From the NCBI GenBank assembly GCA_965278995.1, contig OZ257136.1, positions 124,001-188,000 of the forward strand: DNA of 64,000 nt, written 5' to 3'. Below the pieces are notes generated by a model, which was not told the origin of the DNA, did not search any database, and saw only the letters and a program-made list of their open reading frames with translations. This document shows, piece after piece, positions 26,682-37,463 of the stretch (position 1 is its first letter; each line of letters starts with the position of its first letter). Source of the stretch: JADJYF01 sp965278995 (GTDB lineage Bacteria > Pseudomonadota > Gammaproteobacteria > Ga0077536). A program made the translations under genes and the position numbers.

Positions 26682-27212
26682 ATGAAAACAGTATTCAAGC
26701 GCAGTGCGAGCGTCATGGGGCTGCTGGCGCTGTTCACCACACTGCTGGTGAGCCTGCCTGCGATGGCGCGTCCCGGACATTGCGGCGGAGACATGGGCCC
26801 TGGAAAGGTACACGACAATCCCGAGCATCGCGATCGCATGGCGGCCGAACTCGGTTTGACGGAGCAGCAGCGCGCAGATTTCGAGCGGATCACGAAAGCT
26901 GCGCGCGAGCAATCGAAACCGCTGTTCCGCCAGATGCGCGAATCGCACAAAGCCATGAAAGCGTTGATCGAGGCGCCCGCGTTCGATGCAGCGGCAGTGC
27001 GTGCCCAGGCCCAGTCGTCAACGGCTGTGATGGCCGAAATGGCAGTCATCCATGCCCGCAGTCGCTTTGATATCCGACAAATCCTGACGCCTGAGCAGCG
27101 CGAGAAGATGCAGACGATGCATCGTGATCGCCGAGATCATGGCCATCATCATGGCGGCCACGACGGCCACGACGGCCACGACGGCCACGACGGCAATCCA
27201 AAGCCGGAGTAG
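26682..27212 (+). CDS. Spy/CpxP-like periplasmic chaperone with His-rich tail
   Basis: The protein has 176 residues from ATG 26682, with GGAGAA about 7 nt upstream. The frame is open far upstream, but that part overlaps the kinase gene in antisense. A signal peptide ends at SLPAMA. LTEQQRADF and LTPEQREKM are the two LTxxQ motifs of the Spy/CpxP family, and the sequence between them is helical. The tail HGHHHGGHDGHDGHDGHDG is metal-binding in character. It is divergent from the two-component genes and is likely induced by them, as spy is by Cpx/Bae. Confidence 0.9.
   Translation: MKTVFKRSASVMGLLALFTTLLVSLPAMARPGHCGGDMGPGKVHDNPEHRDRMAAELGLTEQQRADFERITKAAREQSKPLFRQMRESHKAMKALIEAPAFDAAAVRAQAQSSTAVMAEMAVIHARSRFDIRQILTPEQREKMQTMHRDRRDHGHHHGGHDGHDGHDGHDGNPKPE
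27156..27191 (+). repeat. 9-nt tandem repeat encoding a Gly-His-Asp tail
   Basis: Four perfect copies of GGCCACGAC within the 3' end of the spy-like gene encode repeated Gly-His-Asp. Perfect copies at the DNA level suggest recent slippage and copy-number variation among strains. Confidence 0.85.
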
Positions 27213-27226
27213 GCGGCCTGAAGCCA

Positions 27227-27253
27227 GTCGCGCGCCGCAAACCGGCGCGCGAC
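27227..27253 (+). terminator. GC-rich hairpin after the spy-like gene
   Basis: Perfect 10-bp stem GTCGCGCGCC / GGCGCGCGAC with a 7-nt loop, 14 bp after the stop codon. There is no T-tract, so termination would be inefficient or factor-dependent. Confidence 0.45.
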
Positions 27254-27335
27254 CTGCTCCCAGTGATGTCAGCCGGAAAGCGGCGCGTTGCCCTGCTAAA
27301 CTGGAAGGGTTAGTACGCTGTTGCCCGATGACGTC

Positions 27336-28331
27336 ATGCGCCAACTCCCACCACTGACCGAGCTGTTGAATCCCGCCCAGCTTGCCGCCGTGCGCGAACG
27401 TTCTGACGTCTGGGGCGTTGGGCTGGTCGTGCATGCCTGGGGCTTGATACTTGCCGCCGCCGCTGTATATGTCATCGCGCCGAATCCGTTGACTTATATG
27501 CTTGCTGTTGCCGTTATCGGCAGTCGTCAACTCGGTCTGCTCATCCTCATGCATGATGCCGCGCATGGCGCACTGGCACGGTCGCCCACGCTCAATATCC
27601 GGCTGGCGCAGCTGGCGTGTGCCTGGCCGACCCTGGCCGATACGCCGGTCTATCGCGCCTACCATTTGAAGCACCACACGCGCACCCAGCAAAGCGATGA
27701 CCCCGATATCATCCTTACCGGGCACTATCCCATCAGCCCGGCCAGTCTGAAACGCAAACTGTTGCGCGATCTGAGCGGAAAGACCGGCTACGCTCAGCGC
27801 AAGGCGCAACTCCTGCACGCGTGTGGCCCCGCTGAGTGGGCGTTACCCCATCGACTTGCCCATTTCTGGCGGCAGCTTGGACCGCAGATGCTGGCCAACG
27901 CCGCGCTGTTCGCGTTCGCTGCCATGGTTGGCCATCCGTGGCTCTATGTCGCTTTATGGCTGGTGCCGCTGCTGACCTGGCAGCAACTCGTGCTCCGCAT
28001 CCGTAACATCGCCGAACATGCGGTCGTGCGCGCGGCTGACGATCCTTTCGGCAACGCGCGTACGACCTTGGCGAACCCGCTCGAGCGTCTGTTCATCGCG
28101 CCGTATTACGTCAACTACCATCTCGAGCATCATCTCGTGATGTGGGCACCGTGTTACCGGCTGCCTCTACTTCGCCGCTATCTGTTCGACAATGGCTTTG
28201 GCGATCGTATTGAGACCGAGGAGGGCTATCTCGCTGTATTGCGCAAAGTGACGAGCGCGCGCGACGACGGCAATAATGAACGGCGCAAGCGGGCCAGCGG
28301 CACGTTCGCACGTGGCTTCGAAGCGGTCTGA
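27336..28331 (+). CDS. Membrane fatty acid desaturase family protein
   Basis: The protein has 331 residues from ATG 27336; a TTG at 27321 is the alternative. Three histidine boxes are present: HDAAH (73-77), HLKHH (about 110-115) and HLEHH (about 263), the di-iron ligands of the desaturase/hydroxylase family. Hydrophobic segments at about 31-48, 55-71, 185-200 and 205-215 place it in the inner membrane. Substrate may be a fatty acid, sterol or carotenoid-like lipid, which the sequence does not decide. The PPOX gene follows by 8 bp, so the two may be co-transcribed. Confidence 0.87.
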   Translation: MRQLPPLTELLNPAQLAAVRERSDVWGVGLVVHAWGLILAAAAVYVIAPNPLTYMLAVAVIGSRQLGLLILMHDAAHGALARSPTLNIRLAQLACAWPTLADTPVYRAYHLKHHTRTQQSDDPDIILTGHYPISPASLKRKLLRDLSGKTGYAQRKAQLLHACGPAEWALPHRLAHFWRQLGPQMLANAALFAFAAMVGHPWLYVALWLVPLLTWQQLVLRIRNIAEHAVVRAADDPFGNARTTLANPLERLFIAPYYVNYHLEHHLVMWAPCYRLPLLRRYLFDNGFGDRIETEEGYLAVLRKVTSARDDGNNERRKRASGTFARGFEAV

Positions 28332-28339
28332 AACTGGAC

Positions 28340-28807
28340 ATGGCCGCGCTGCCCGAAATCCTCCAGCATGCGCTGCTCGATTGCATGCCGGTTGCTCGTC
28401 TGGCCGTGCGTGGAAATCACGGTACCCCCGAGGTCATGCCGATAGTCTTTGCCCGTGTCGGTCATACCTTGTTCTCGCCGATAGATGGCAAGCCCAAATC
28501 GAGCGCACGCCTCGCGCGGATTGCGCTCATCGCCGCCGCGCCTGAAGTCGGACTCGTGCTCGATCATTACGAAGCGGATTGGCGCCACCTGTGGTGGTTA
28601 CGCCTGTCGGCTCACGCCAGGCTTGCACATACCAATCATCCCGACTGGGACGAGGCCGTCGAGATCCTGCGCAGCAAATATCCGCAATACCATTCCACAC
28701 CCCTGTTCAAGGACGATCCGCTGATGCTGGCGTTCGAGTATGGGCACGTGCGCTGGTGGGCAGCCGATGGGATCGCCGGTATCGAGCGCTGGTTGGCGAT
28801 TCCATAG
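28340..28807 (+). CDS. PPOX-class, putatively F420-dependent oxidoreductase (TIGR03668-like)
   Basis: The protein has 155 residues with the split-barrel pyridoxamine-phosphate-oxidase-like fold. RLAVRGNHGTPEVMPI and FSPIDGKPKS form the N-terminal strands and SAHARL is also typical. Overall it matches the family annotated as PPOX-class F420-dependent oxidoreductase, though members may bind FMN or heme. It lies 8 bp after the desaturase gene and is convergent with an LLM-family gene whose relatives are also often F420-dependent. Confidence 0.75.
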   Translation: MAALPEILQHALLDCMPVARLAVRGNHGTPEVMPIVFARVGHTLFSPIDGKPKSSARLARIALIAAAPEVGLVLDHYEADWRHLWWLRLSAHARLAHTNHPDWDEAVEILRSKYPQYHSTPLFKDDPLMLAFEYGHVRWWAADGIAGIERWLAIP

Positions 28808-28816
28808 GTTATTCGC

Positions 28817-29662
28817 TCAGATCCCGACGGCCGCCCGCACTGCCGCGATCTCGTCCAGCACTGCGGGAACTTCATGCTGCCTTTCCGGCGGGACTAGAAA
28901 CACGAAACCATCACAGCCGCGAGTGTGGTAGTCGGCGATGACGGCCGGATCCAGCGGGGCGCCGAACAGGAGCACCGTCATCTCGCTGAAATCGCGGCCG
29001 ACGGCATCGCAGGCCCGCCGCAGGTCGGTCAGCGGATCGCCCTCATAGCGGCCGTATATCGGCATCCAGCCATCGGCATACTCGGCGACCCTTGCCGGCA
29101 CGGCATCGGAGTTCGAGCCGATGTACATCGGCGGACCGCCAGCCTGCACCGGTTTCGGATATAGCCATAGCGGCTCGAAATCGACATACTCACCATGAAA
29201 TTCGGCCGGGGAGTCGCGCCACAGCGTACGGATGGCGAGCGCGCATTCGCGAACGATCCGCCAGCGTTCGCGAAACGGTGAACCATGGTTCTCCATTGCT
29301 TCCCGGATCCAACCGCCCGCGATACCGAAAATCACACGCCCCTGCGACAGGTGATCGAGACTCGCGATCGATTTCGCCGTGATGATGGGGTCTCTTTCGG
29401 TGAGCAGACAGACGCCGGTACCGAGTTGGATGCGTTCGGTGACGGCAGCGCAGGCGGCAAGTGCAGTAATCGAATCGTGCAGGCGCGCAAACGGTTCGAC
29501 GATGCTGTCGCGATGATAGGTATTTTTGCTGTGCTTTACTGGCACATGGCTGTTCTCGGCGAAGAACAGCATGTCAAGCGGGCGTTCCTCGACGGCGCGC
29601 GCGATCAGCGGTGGCGACAGGGTCATGTCCGTCGGCAGCAGGCAGACGCCAAAGTGACTCAT
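28817..29662 (-). CDS. LLM-class flavin/F420-dependent oxidoreductase (TIGR03619-like)
   Basis: The protein has 281 residues and a luciferase-like TIM barrel. FAENSHVP near the start, RIQLGTGVCLL, the signature GIAGGWIREAMENHG and PMYIGSNSD are typical of the F420-dependent LLM subclass. It is the last gene of a minus-strand unit with an SDR 6 bp upstream and an HpaB-like monooxygenase. It probably oxidises or reduces an intermediate in the same pathway. Whether the cofactor is FMN or F420 is undecided, because no F420 biosynthesis gene is in the window. Confidence 0.82.
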   Translation of the reverse strand: MSHFGVCLLPTDMTLSPPLIARAVEERPLDMLFFAENSHVPVKHSKNTYHRDSIVEPFARLHDSITALAACAAVTERIQLGTGVCLLTERDPIITAKSIASLDHLSQGRVIFGIAGGWIREAMENHGSPFRERWRIVRECALAIRTLWRDSPAEFHGEYVDFEPLWLYPKPVQAGGPPMYIGSNSDAVPARVAEYADGWMPIYGRYEGDPLTDLRRACDAVGRDFSEMTVLLFGAPLDPAVIADYHTRGCDGFVFLVPPERQHEVPAVLDEIAAVRAAVGI

Positions 29663-29668
29663 CGACGT

Positions 29669-30469
29669 TCAGCCGCGCGCCGGGTGGTATTCCTTGAAGA
29701 ATCCCGGCTGCTTGCGCCACAGGCGGCCAGCCATCAGACCACCGTCGACAACCAGCGCGTGCCCGGTCACGTAGCTCGCCGCGTCGCTGGCCAGCCAGCA
29801 GATCGCTTCAGCGATTTCTTCCGGTTCGGCCATACGCGGTATCGGTTGATCGTCGACAGCGGCGACGCGAATCTTCTTGATGCGATCGAGCCAGCGTTCG
29901 TCGCGGACCCCGGTCACTATCGGTGTTGCGACGTTGCCGGGGCAGACCGCGTTGCAACGGACATTATCTTCAGCGAGCTCGAGCGCGACGGATTCGGTAA
30001 AGCGTACGACCGCCGCTTTGCACGCTGCATAGGCATGCGGCGAATAGCCGCCGGCAAGTCCGGCTACGCTGGCGACGTTGACTATCGCGCCGAACTGCTG
30101 CGCCTGCATGAGGCGCGCGGCATGCTTGGTGCCGATGACGATGCCGCGCTGCACGACTTCTTGCGTGTAGTCGTACTGGTCGATGTCGAGTGTGCCTATC
30201 GGGCCGAGCACGCCGACAATGCCGGCGTTGTTGACCATGGCGTCGAGGCGCCCATGACGTGCACCTATGGCCGCAAACGCTGCTTCAAAATGCGCCTCTT
30301 CGCGCACATTGAGCTGAACGAACGTGCCGCCGATTTCAGCAGCGACGGCTTCTCCAGCCGCAGTCTGGATATCTCCCACGACGACCTGGTAGCCGAGACG
30401 CGCGAACTGGCGCGCACTGGCCGCGCCGATGCCGCTCGCAGCACCGGTGATGAAAGCGACTTTATCCAT
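29669..30469 (-). CDS. Short-chain dehydrogenase/reductase
   Basis: The protein has 266 residues from ATG 30469, overlapping the end of the upstream gene by 8 bp. The N-terminal TGAASGIG binds NAD(P). NNAG (in AMVNNAGIVG), the catalytic Ser in NVASVAG and Y-x3-K in YAACKAAV are all present. It is a classical SDR and converts an alcohol or ketone. It is coupled to the HpaB-like gene upstream and the LLM gene downstream. A longer frame to 30562 would only duplicate sequence of the upstream gene in another frame. Confidence 0.9.
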   Translation of the reverse strand: MDKVAFITGAASGIGAASARQFARLGYQVVVGDIQTAAGEAVAAEIGGTFVQLNVREEAHFEAAFAAIGARHGRLDAMVNNAGIVGVLGPIGTLDIDQYDYTQEVVQRGIVIGTKHAARLMQAQQFGAIVNVASVAGLAGGYSPHAYAACKAAVVRFTESVALELAEDNVRCNAVCPGNVATPIVTGVRDERWLDRIKKIRVAAVDDQPIPRMAEPEEIAEAICWLASDAASYVTGHALVVDGGLMAGRLWRKQPGFFKEYHPARG

Positions 30470-32003
30470 GCGGTTCGACCTCCTGAGGACGCGTACTGGT
30501 GACTGCGGGAGCACAGCCGGTGTCGCAACATTGGCCTGGTTCCGCGCTCGCGGCAGGCGCATCGGTCAATACGCCGCGCTCCATCAATCGTTCGACCAGC
30601 TGTTTGCGCTCGGCGATGGGGTAGCGCCGGAAAATCTCGCCTTTGAGCGCCTGCGGCGAGCCGCCGCCATGAATACTGATCACGGACATCCAGCCACCGG
30701 CGTCGGAGGCTGTCAGGTCCTCCATGAACCGGGCGACCTGCACACGTTTGTCATAGGGAATATCAGCACGACCGCGCAGCACCTCGGCAAGCTTGGCCGC
30801 AGTCTCCGGATTGTGGTCTTCCTCAGGCCCCGGCAGCGCAACGATGAGTCCGCCGGAGACTTCATGAGCGAGCCGATGCATATCGTAGATTTGATTGCCG
30901 AGCAGCAGCTTGCCGATGTTGGAAAAGACCGCTTCAGGTTCGATGTTGCCGGCTGGATCGCGCACGCCATAGACCGAAGCAGCCACACCGCAGGCGTAAA
31001 AACCTTCGACCGTCTTGATCAGTTCGACCATGGTGTCGCGCAGATGCGAGCTTTTCTTCATGCATAGACCGTTCGCCTCGATCATAAGCGCGCCCGCACC
31101 AATCAACAGATCGCCGAAACCGGCACGCGCGCCGATGCAGGTATGCCGGTGATGAGTCGCATAGGACTTGGTGAGAAACTCGGAGTGCGCGTATTCGCCA
31201 CAGAGGAACACGCGCTCCCACGGCACGAAGACATTCTCGAATATACACACGCCGGTGGTCTGGCCATATTTTCCGCTGAAGATCGCGCGCGATTCGCCCG
31301 GACGCCCTGCTGGCCGGGCGACAATGGTCAGACCGCGGGTGTCCACCGGTACCGCACAGGCCACGGCAAAATCGCGGTCTTCAGCCTGCATCGCGCGCCC
31401 GGGTAACACCAGCAGCTCGTGCACATACGGCGCCGACGTCACGATAGCTTTGGTGCCGGAGATGACGATACCGCCCGGTTTGCGGTCAACGACGTGAACA
31501 TAAGCGTTCGGATTCGGTTGCTCATGCGGACGCAGACTGCGATCGCCTTTGGCATCGGTCATCGCGATGCCAACAGTCAGGTCGCGATCCTGGACATGAC
31601 GCAGATAGTCGAGCAGACGAGGTTGATAATCGGTGCTGTGTTCGGCATCGATTCGATACGTGAGCTGAAACGCCGCGTTCAGACCATCCATGGTCAGATA
31701 ACGCATCGCGCAGCCAGTTTCCTGACAGACCAGACGGGTGTATTCAAGCTTGGCCAGCAGGTCGTCGGTCGAGTGATTAAGCGCCAGAAAGCGATTGACT
31801 TCGCCCGATCCATCGACATGCGGCGCGAGCGCGAGTGCCGCATGCGTCGACAGCTTCGCATAGTCATAAGTCACGCCGATGGCGTTGATGCCCGGTCGCA
31901 GACGGGGTTCGTCAGCTACGCATTCAATGCGATCGCCGTCGACGAAAACGCGTGGCGAATAACTGCGCAGGGATTCGCGGTAATCGGCGCTCGACATCAG
32001 CAT
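30462..32003 (-). CDS. HpaB-family FADH2-dependent monooxygenase (4-hydroxyphenylacetate 3-hydroxylase-like)
   Basis: The protein has 513 residues from ATG 32003, with AAGGAA seven nt upstream. It has the acyl-CoA-dehydrogenase-like fold of the HpaB family, with YRESLRSYSPRVFVDGDRI at the N-terminus, HHRHTCIGARAGFGDLLIGA in the middle and a C-terminal helical domain. In 4-hydroxybutyryl-CoA dehydratases of this family an Fe-S cysteine follows that histidine by seven residues. Here that position is alanine, so a flavin hydroxylase is more likely. No flavin reductase (HpaC) gene is adjacent. The C-terminus has a Cys-containing tail (EPGQCCDTGC) that is unusual. Confidence 0.82.
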   Translation of the reverse strand: MLMSSADYRESLRSYSPRVFVDGDRIECVADEPRLRPGINAIGVTYDYAKLSTHAALALAPHVDGSGEVNRFLALNHSTDDLLAKLEYTRLVCQETGCAMRYLTMDGLNAAFQLTYRIDAEHSTDYQPRLLDYLRHVQDRDLTVGIAMTDAKGDRSLRPHEQPNPNAYVHVVDRKPGGIVISGTKAIVTSAPYVHELLVLPGRAMQAEDRDFAVACAVPVDTRGLTIVARPAGRPGESRAIFSGKYGQTTGVCIFENVFVPWERVFLCGEYAHSEFLTKSYATHHRHTCIGARAGFGDLLIGAGALMIEANGLCMKKSSHLRDTMVELIKTVEGFYACGVAASVYGVRDPAGNIEPEAVFSNIGKLLLGNQIYDMHRLAHEVSGGLIVALPGPEEDHNPETAAKLAEVLRGRADIPYDKRVQVARFMEDLTASDAGGWMSVISIHGGGSPQALKGEIFRRYPIAERKQLVERLMERGVLTDAPAASAEPGQCCDTGCAPAVTSTRPQEVEPHG

Positions 32004-32113
32004 GGGAATTCCTTGATAGACCACTAACAGCCTGACGGCGAGCGTATCATTTTCGGTGTTGGCTAGCTGTTACACTGCGCGCCACCGATGCCCGCCAGTG
32101 TTGCCGCGTGCCC

Positions 32114-33019
32114 ATGTCCATACACATAAAATTGCTGCTGGCGACGGTCTTCTGGGGTGCAACGCCGACCATCGGGCGGGTGCTGGCGGGCTACGGGGCG
32201 CCGTTCGTGGTGGTGTGCGGGCGGTTTCTCGTCGCCAGTGCATTTCTGCTGTGGTTCGTGGCTGCGGCACGGCAGTTCGTGCCGATACCCCGTAGCCAAT
32301 GGTGGCGCTTCGCGTTGCTCGGGCTGACCGGCATCGCGCTGCACAATGGGCTCATGTACAAAGGCCTCGAATACACCTCGGCGACGACTGCTTCGATCAT
32401 TCTGGCGCTCATCGCGACGCAGATAATCCTGCTCGATATCGTCTGCTATCGACATCTGCCGGACAAGCTCGCGCTCGCCGGAGTTGCGCTCGCGTTTGCC
32501 GGCACGACCTATGTCATCACTGGCGGCGAACCGGGGGAACTGTTCAGCCTGCATCTTGGGGTAGGTGAATTGTTAGTCTTCCTGTCTGGCTTGTCGTGGG
32601 CGATTTATTCCGTTGTCGGGCGCTCGCTGCTGCAAGAACTGCCACCGCTGATCGTCACAACGTATGCCACGCTGGCCGGAGTGGTACTACTGTCTCCCTC
32701 GCTGGTGCTGGCACCGGAAGCAACGCTTGCCATCATGCATGACCCGCGTGCACTGGCGTTGATATTTTTCCTCGGTTTCGTCGGCTCCGCGCTCGGTTTT
32801 TTGTGGTACTACCAGGCAGTGGTCAGTCTGGGGACGGTCGGTACTGCGGTTTATCTGAATCTGGTGCCGGTATTCGGCGTGTTGTGCGCGAACCTGTTTC
32901 TGGACGAGCCGATAAACGCTGCCGTGATTGTCGGTGGCGCATTGGTGCTGGCCGGGCTCACCCTGGTCAACAGGCCACGCCTGCGGGCTGACCGCAGTGC
33001 GCCAATCGCGATGCCGTGA
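32114..33019 (+). CDS. EamA/DMT-family membrane transporter
   Basis: The protein has 301 residues from ATG 32114; GTG 32108 is an alternative. Ten hydrophobic segments in two repeated halves are visible, with the family signatures FWGATPTIGRVLAGYGAPF at the start and GTAVYLNLVPVFGVL in the second half. DMT proteins export or exchange small metabolites. It lies 61 bp before a MacA-like adaptor gene and may be transcribed with it. The substrate is unknown. Confidence 0.9.
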   Translation: MSIHIKLLLATVFWGATPTIGRVLAGYGAPFVVVCGRFLVASAFLLWFVAAARQFVPIPRSQWWRFALLGLTGIALHNGLMYKGLEYTSATTASIILALIATQIILLDIVCYRHLPDKLALAGVALAFAGTTYVITGGEPGELFSLHLGVGELLVFLSGLSWAIYSVVGRSLLQELPPLIVTTYATLAGVVLLSPSLVLAPEATLAIMHDPRALALIFFLGFVGSALGFLWYYQAVVSLGTVGTAVYLNLVPVFGVLCANLFLDEPINAAVIVGGALVLAGLTLVNRPRLRADRSAPIAMP

Positions 33020-34337
33020 CGTAGCGGTAGAATACGTTGTATCGATGAGCACACTGCGCCGCGCCCGCCAGCCCGAAATATGAACGATCTGTCGAAATTG
33101 AGCATCGCCCGCGGTCCTGCGCCGGTAGCGGGCCGCCGGCGCTGGCAATGGCCGTTGACGATAGCCGCCGTGGTCATCGCCGTGGTCACCTATCAACGTA
33201 CCGACGGCTTTCAGCGGCCGGTGGACGTCGATTTCGGTACGGTTGCCACCGCCTGGCCATCGCAGACAGTCACCTTGTTCAATGCCACCGGTTACGTGGT
33301 CCCGCAGACCCGCGCTGATATCGCCTCGAAAGCGACCGGCAGACTCGAAGCGCTCGAAGTCGACGAAGGCAGTGTCGTAGAGAAGGACCAGGTCATCGCG
33401 CGGCTCGAAAGCGCCGACCTCGATGCTGCCGTACACCGAGCCGAAGCCGACGTCACCGCCGCCAGCGCGGGCATCGCTGAAGCCCAGGCGCGTCGCGGCG
33501 AAGCTGAAGCGCGCGTGCGTGAAACGCTGGCCGAAGCCAACGATGCAGTGCGTGCCCGCGCGCGCGCCGTCGTCATGCGGAACAGGCAATTCATCAGCGA
33601 GGAGATGCACGACGCTGCGCTTTCGCGTGCTGAGCGGTCGCAGGCCGTGGCAGCGAGTGCCGCAGCCGGGGTGGTCGCCGCGAGTGCCTCGATAGCAGCA
33701 GCCGAAGCGCGGCTGGTGGCCGCACAAGCCGCGCTCGACGAAGCGCGCGTGGCAGTTTCCTATACCTTGATTCGGGCACCGTTTGCTGGCGTCATTTTGT
33801 CAAAAGACGCCGATATCGGTGACGTACTCGCGCCGTTCGCGTCGACCACGGAATCGAAAGGCGCGGTGGTGTCGATGGCCGACATGAACACGCTCGAAGT
33901 CGAGGCCGACATTTCCGAATCCAATCTGACCGGCGTGACGGTCGGCCAGCCGTGCGAGATTCAGCTCGACGCGCTGCCGGATGTCCGCCTGCGCGGTGAA
34001 GTACATATGGTTGTCCCAACAGTCGATCGGACGAAGGCAACAGTGATGGCCAAAGTCCGCTTTGTCGAACGCGATCCGCGCATCCTGCCCGATATGAGCG
34101 CACGCGTGGCGTTTCTATCAGCCGCGATACCGGAAGCCGCGCAACGCGCACGCACGGTCGTACCAGCCGCTGCTGTGTTCGAGCGCGATGGCCACTCACA
34201 GGTTTTCCGAGTCGATGGCGAGCGGGTCAAAGCAGTTGTCGTCGAGACCGGCGAGACGTTGGGCGATCTGCGCGAGCTCACTAGCGGAGTGGCGCTTGGC
34301 GACAGAGTTGTCGTCGCGCCGCCGGCCGGTCTGGTTG

Positions 34338-35095
<758 letters not shown>

Positions 35096-35099
<4 letters not shown>

Positions 35100-36259
35100 T
35101 CGCGTTTCTGCTGCGGCTGATCCTGCGCAACTGTTTTCGCCATCCACTGCGCACTCTATTGACGGTACTCGGCATCATCGTCGCCATTACTGCTTTTGGT
35201 CTTCTACGAACCACGATCGAGGCCTGGTATGCCGGTGCCGATGCTTCGTCGGCTTCGCGCCTCATCGTTCGCAACAAGAATTCGCTCACGTTCTCGCTGC
35301 CTCTGCACTACCGTTCGAAGATTGCACAGGTCGAAGGCGTCAATGCTGTCAGCTATGCCGACTGGTTCGGGGGTATCTACATTGACCGCAAGAATTTCTT
35401 CCCGCAGTTCGCAGTCGAGCCGACGACGTATCTGCCGATGTATCCGGAGTTCATCGTGCCGCCAGCTGAAATGAGAGCGTTTTTGCTCGATCGACGCGGC
35501 GCATTGGTCGGGCGCAAGACTGCGAACAAGTATGGTTGGAAGCTGGGCGATCAGATCCCGCTCAGAGGCACCATCTATGCCGGTAACTGGAGTTTTGTGC
35601 TGCGTGCCATCTACACCGGTGAGAGCGCCAAGATTGACGAATCCCAGTTCTTTTTTCATTGGGAGAATCTGAACGAAACAATGAAGCGCATCGCGCCCGA
35701 GCAGGTCAACGAGGTTGGCATATTTCTCGTCGGGCTCGACCATCCAGCCGATGCGCCGCAGGTCGCGCAACGTATCGACAAGCTGTTCGAGAATTCGCGC
35801 GCCGAGACCCTGACAGAAACCGAGAAAGCATTCCAGTTGAGCTTCGTCGCCATGACCGAGGCGATACTGCTGGTCATCCAGGTGGTGTCATTTCTGATCA
35901 TCGTCATTATCATGGCGGTGATGGCCAACACCATGGCCATGACAGCGCGCGAGCGTACGCGCGAGTACGCGACGATGAAAGCGCTCGGTTTCGGCACCCG
36001 CCACATCGTGGCCCTGATTGGCGGTGAGTCATTGCTGCTTGCGATCGCCTCCGGCACGGTCGCGCTGTGGTTCCTGTATCCGGCTGCGGCATGGATCGGT
36101 CAGCGTTTCGGCTCGATATTCCCCATCTTTACGGTCTCGCCGCATACGGTCGTGCTCGCCGGCACGATGGCGGTACTGGTAGGTGCCGTTGCCGCCGTCG
36201 TCCCGGCCTGGCGTGCGGCAACGCTCAAGGTCAACGACGGTTTTCGCGCGGTCGGGTAA
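35096..36259 (+). CDS. ABC transporter permease (FtsX/MacB-like), first of two
   Basis: The protein has 387 residues from GTG 35096, overlapping the ATPase gene by 4 bp. An N-terminal helix (LLTVLGIIVAITAFGLL), a large extracytoplasmic domain (about 45-250) and three C-terminal helices starting ILLVIQVVSFLIIVIIM form the FtsX/MacB topology. TARERTREYATMKALGF is the conserved cytoplasmic loop. It probably pairs with the next permease as a heterodimer. Confidence 0.9.
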
Positions 36260-36278
36260 GGACCAGGGTCCTTTAGTC

Positions 36279-37448
36279 ATGACCGGTGTGCCTTTCGCGT
36301 ATATCTTCCGCAATCTGTGGGTGCGCAAGCTGACCACGGCGCTGACTGCTGGGGGTATGGCGCTGGTCGTGTTTGTGTTCGCAGCGGTCCTGATGTTGTC
36401 GGAGGGCTTGAAGAAAACGCTGGTCGAGACCGGCAGCTACGACAACGTCGTGGTCATCCGTCGTTCGGCCGAGACTGAGATCCAGAGCGGTATCGATCGC
36501 GAACAGGCGGCGTTGATCGCGAGCCGGCCCGAAGCTGCTCTCGGACCAGACGGCAACCGTCTGGTGTCGAAAGAAGTCGTCGTGCTGATGGTGCTGCCGA
36601 AACGCGGCAGTGCGCAACCGTCGAACGTCACGATACGCGGGCTGGGTGCGGCGGGGATTGCTATGCGACCCCAGGCGCGGCTCACTGCCGGGCGCATGTT
36701 TCGTCCCGGCACCACGGAGATCATCGCAGGCAGCCGGATTGCCCACGGTTTCCAGGGCGCCGAAGTTGGCGAAACCCTGCGACTTGGCGGCAAACCATGG
36801 CAGGTCGTCGGTACGTTCGATGCGGGCCGTACCGGATTCGCCTCGGAATTGTGGGGCGATGCCGACCAGATGATGCAGGCGTTCCGGCGCGACAGCTATT
36901 CCGCAGTCATCTTCCGCCTGGCTGACAGTGCTGGCTTCGATACGGTCCGCGCGTCGCTCGAAGACGATCAGCGCCTGACCGTCGAAGCACAGCGTGAAAC
37001 GCTGTTTTACGCCAAGCAGTCCGAAATGATGTCGGGTTTTCTGACGGTACTTGGCTCGATCCTGAGCACGATTTTTTCCATCGGTGCAATCATCGGCGCG
37101 ATGATCACGATGTACGCGGCAGTTGCCAATCGCACTGCCGAAATCGGCACGCTGCGTGCGCTCGGATTCAGGCGCATCAGCATCATGTTTGCATTCGTCG
37201 TCGAGGCGCTGTTGCTCAGTCTTACCGGCGGCATCGCCGGACTCTTTCTCGCCTCGTTCATGCAGTTCTATACGGTCTCGACGATGAACTGGCAGACCTT
37301 CGCCGAACTCGCCTTCACCTTTGCCATGACGCCGACAGTGATCGTCAAAGGTCTGTTGTTCGCGTTGTTCATGGGTTTGGTCGGCGGCTTTCTGCCGGCG
37401 CTCCGCGCCGCGCGTCTCGATATTGTCGACGCGTTGCGCTCGGCCTGA
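36279..37448 (+). CDS. ABC transporter permease (FtsX/MacB-like), second of two
   Basis: The protein has 389 residues from ATG 36279, 19 bp after the first permease; a longer frame to 36183 overlaps it. The topology is the same: one N-terminal helix, a large periplasmic domain and three C-terminal helices with AVANRTAEIGTLRALGF. It ends 15 bp before the convergent DUF2333 gene. Confidence 0.9.
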   Translation: MTGVPFAYIFRNLWVRKLTTALTAGGMALVVFVFAAVLMLSEGLKKTLVETGSYDNVVVIRRSAETEIQSGIDREQAALIASRPEAALGPDGNRLVSKEVVVLMVLPKRGSAQPSNVTIRGLGAAGIAMRPQARLTAGRMFRPGTTEIIAGSRIAHGFQGAEVGETLRLGGKPWQVVGTFDAGRTGFASELWGDADQMMQAFRRDSYSAVIFRLADSAGFDTVRASLEDDQRLTVEAQRETLFYAKQSEMMSGFLTVLGSILSTIFSIGAIIGAMITMYAAVANRTAEIGTLRALGFRRISIMFAFVVEALLLSLTGGIAGLFLASFMQFYTVSTMNWQTFAELAFTFAMTPTVIVKGLLFALFMGLVGGFLPALRAARLDIVDALRSA

Positions 37449-37463
37449 TGTTGAACACGGTTC

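Noticed and set aside
26507..27191. CRISPR-like repeats
   Set aside because: The repeats are 11-bp and 9-bp tandem units without spacers; one is a regulatory box and the other is coding.
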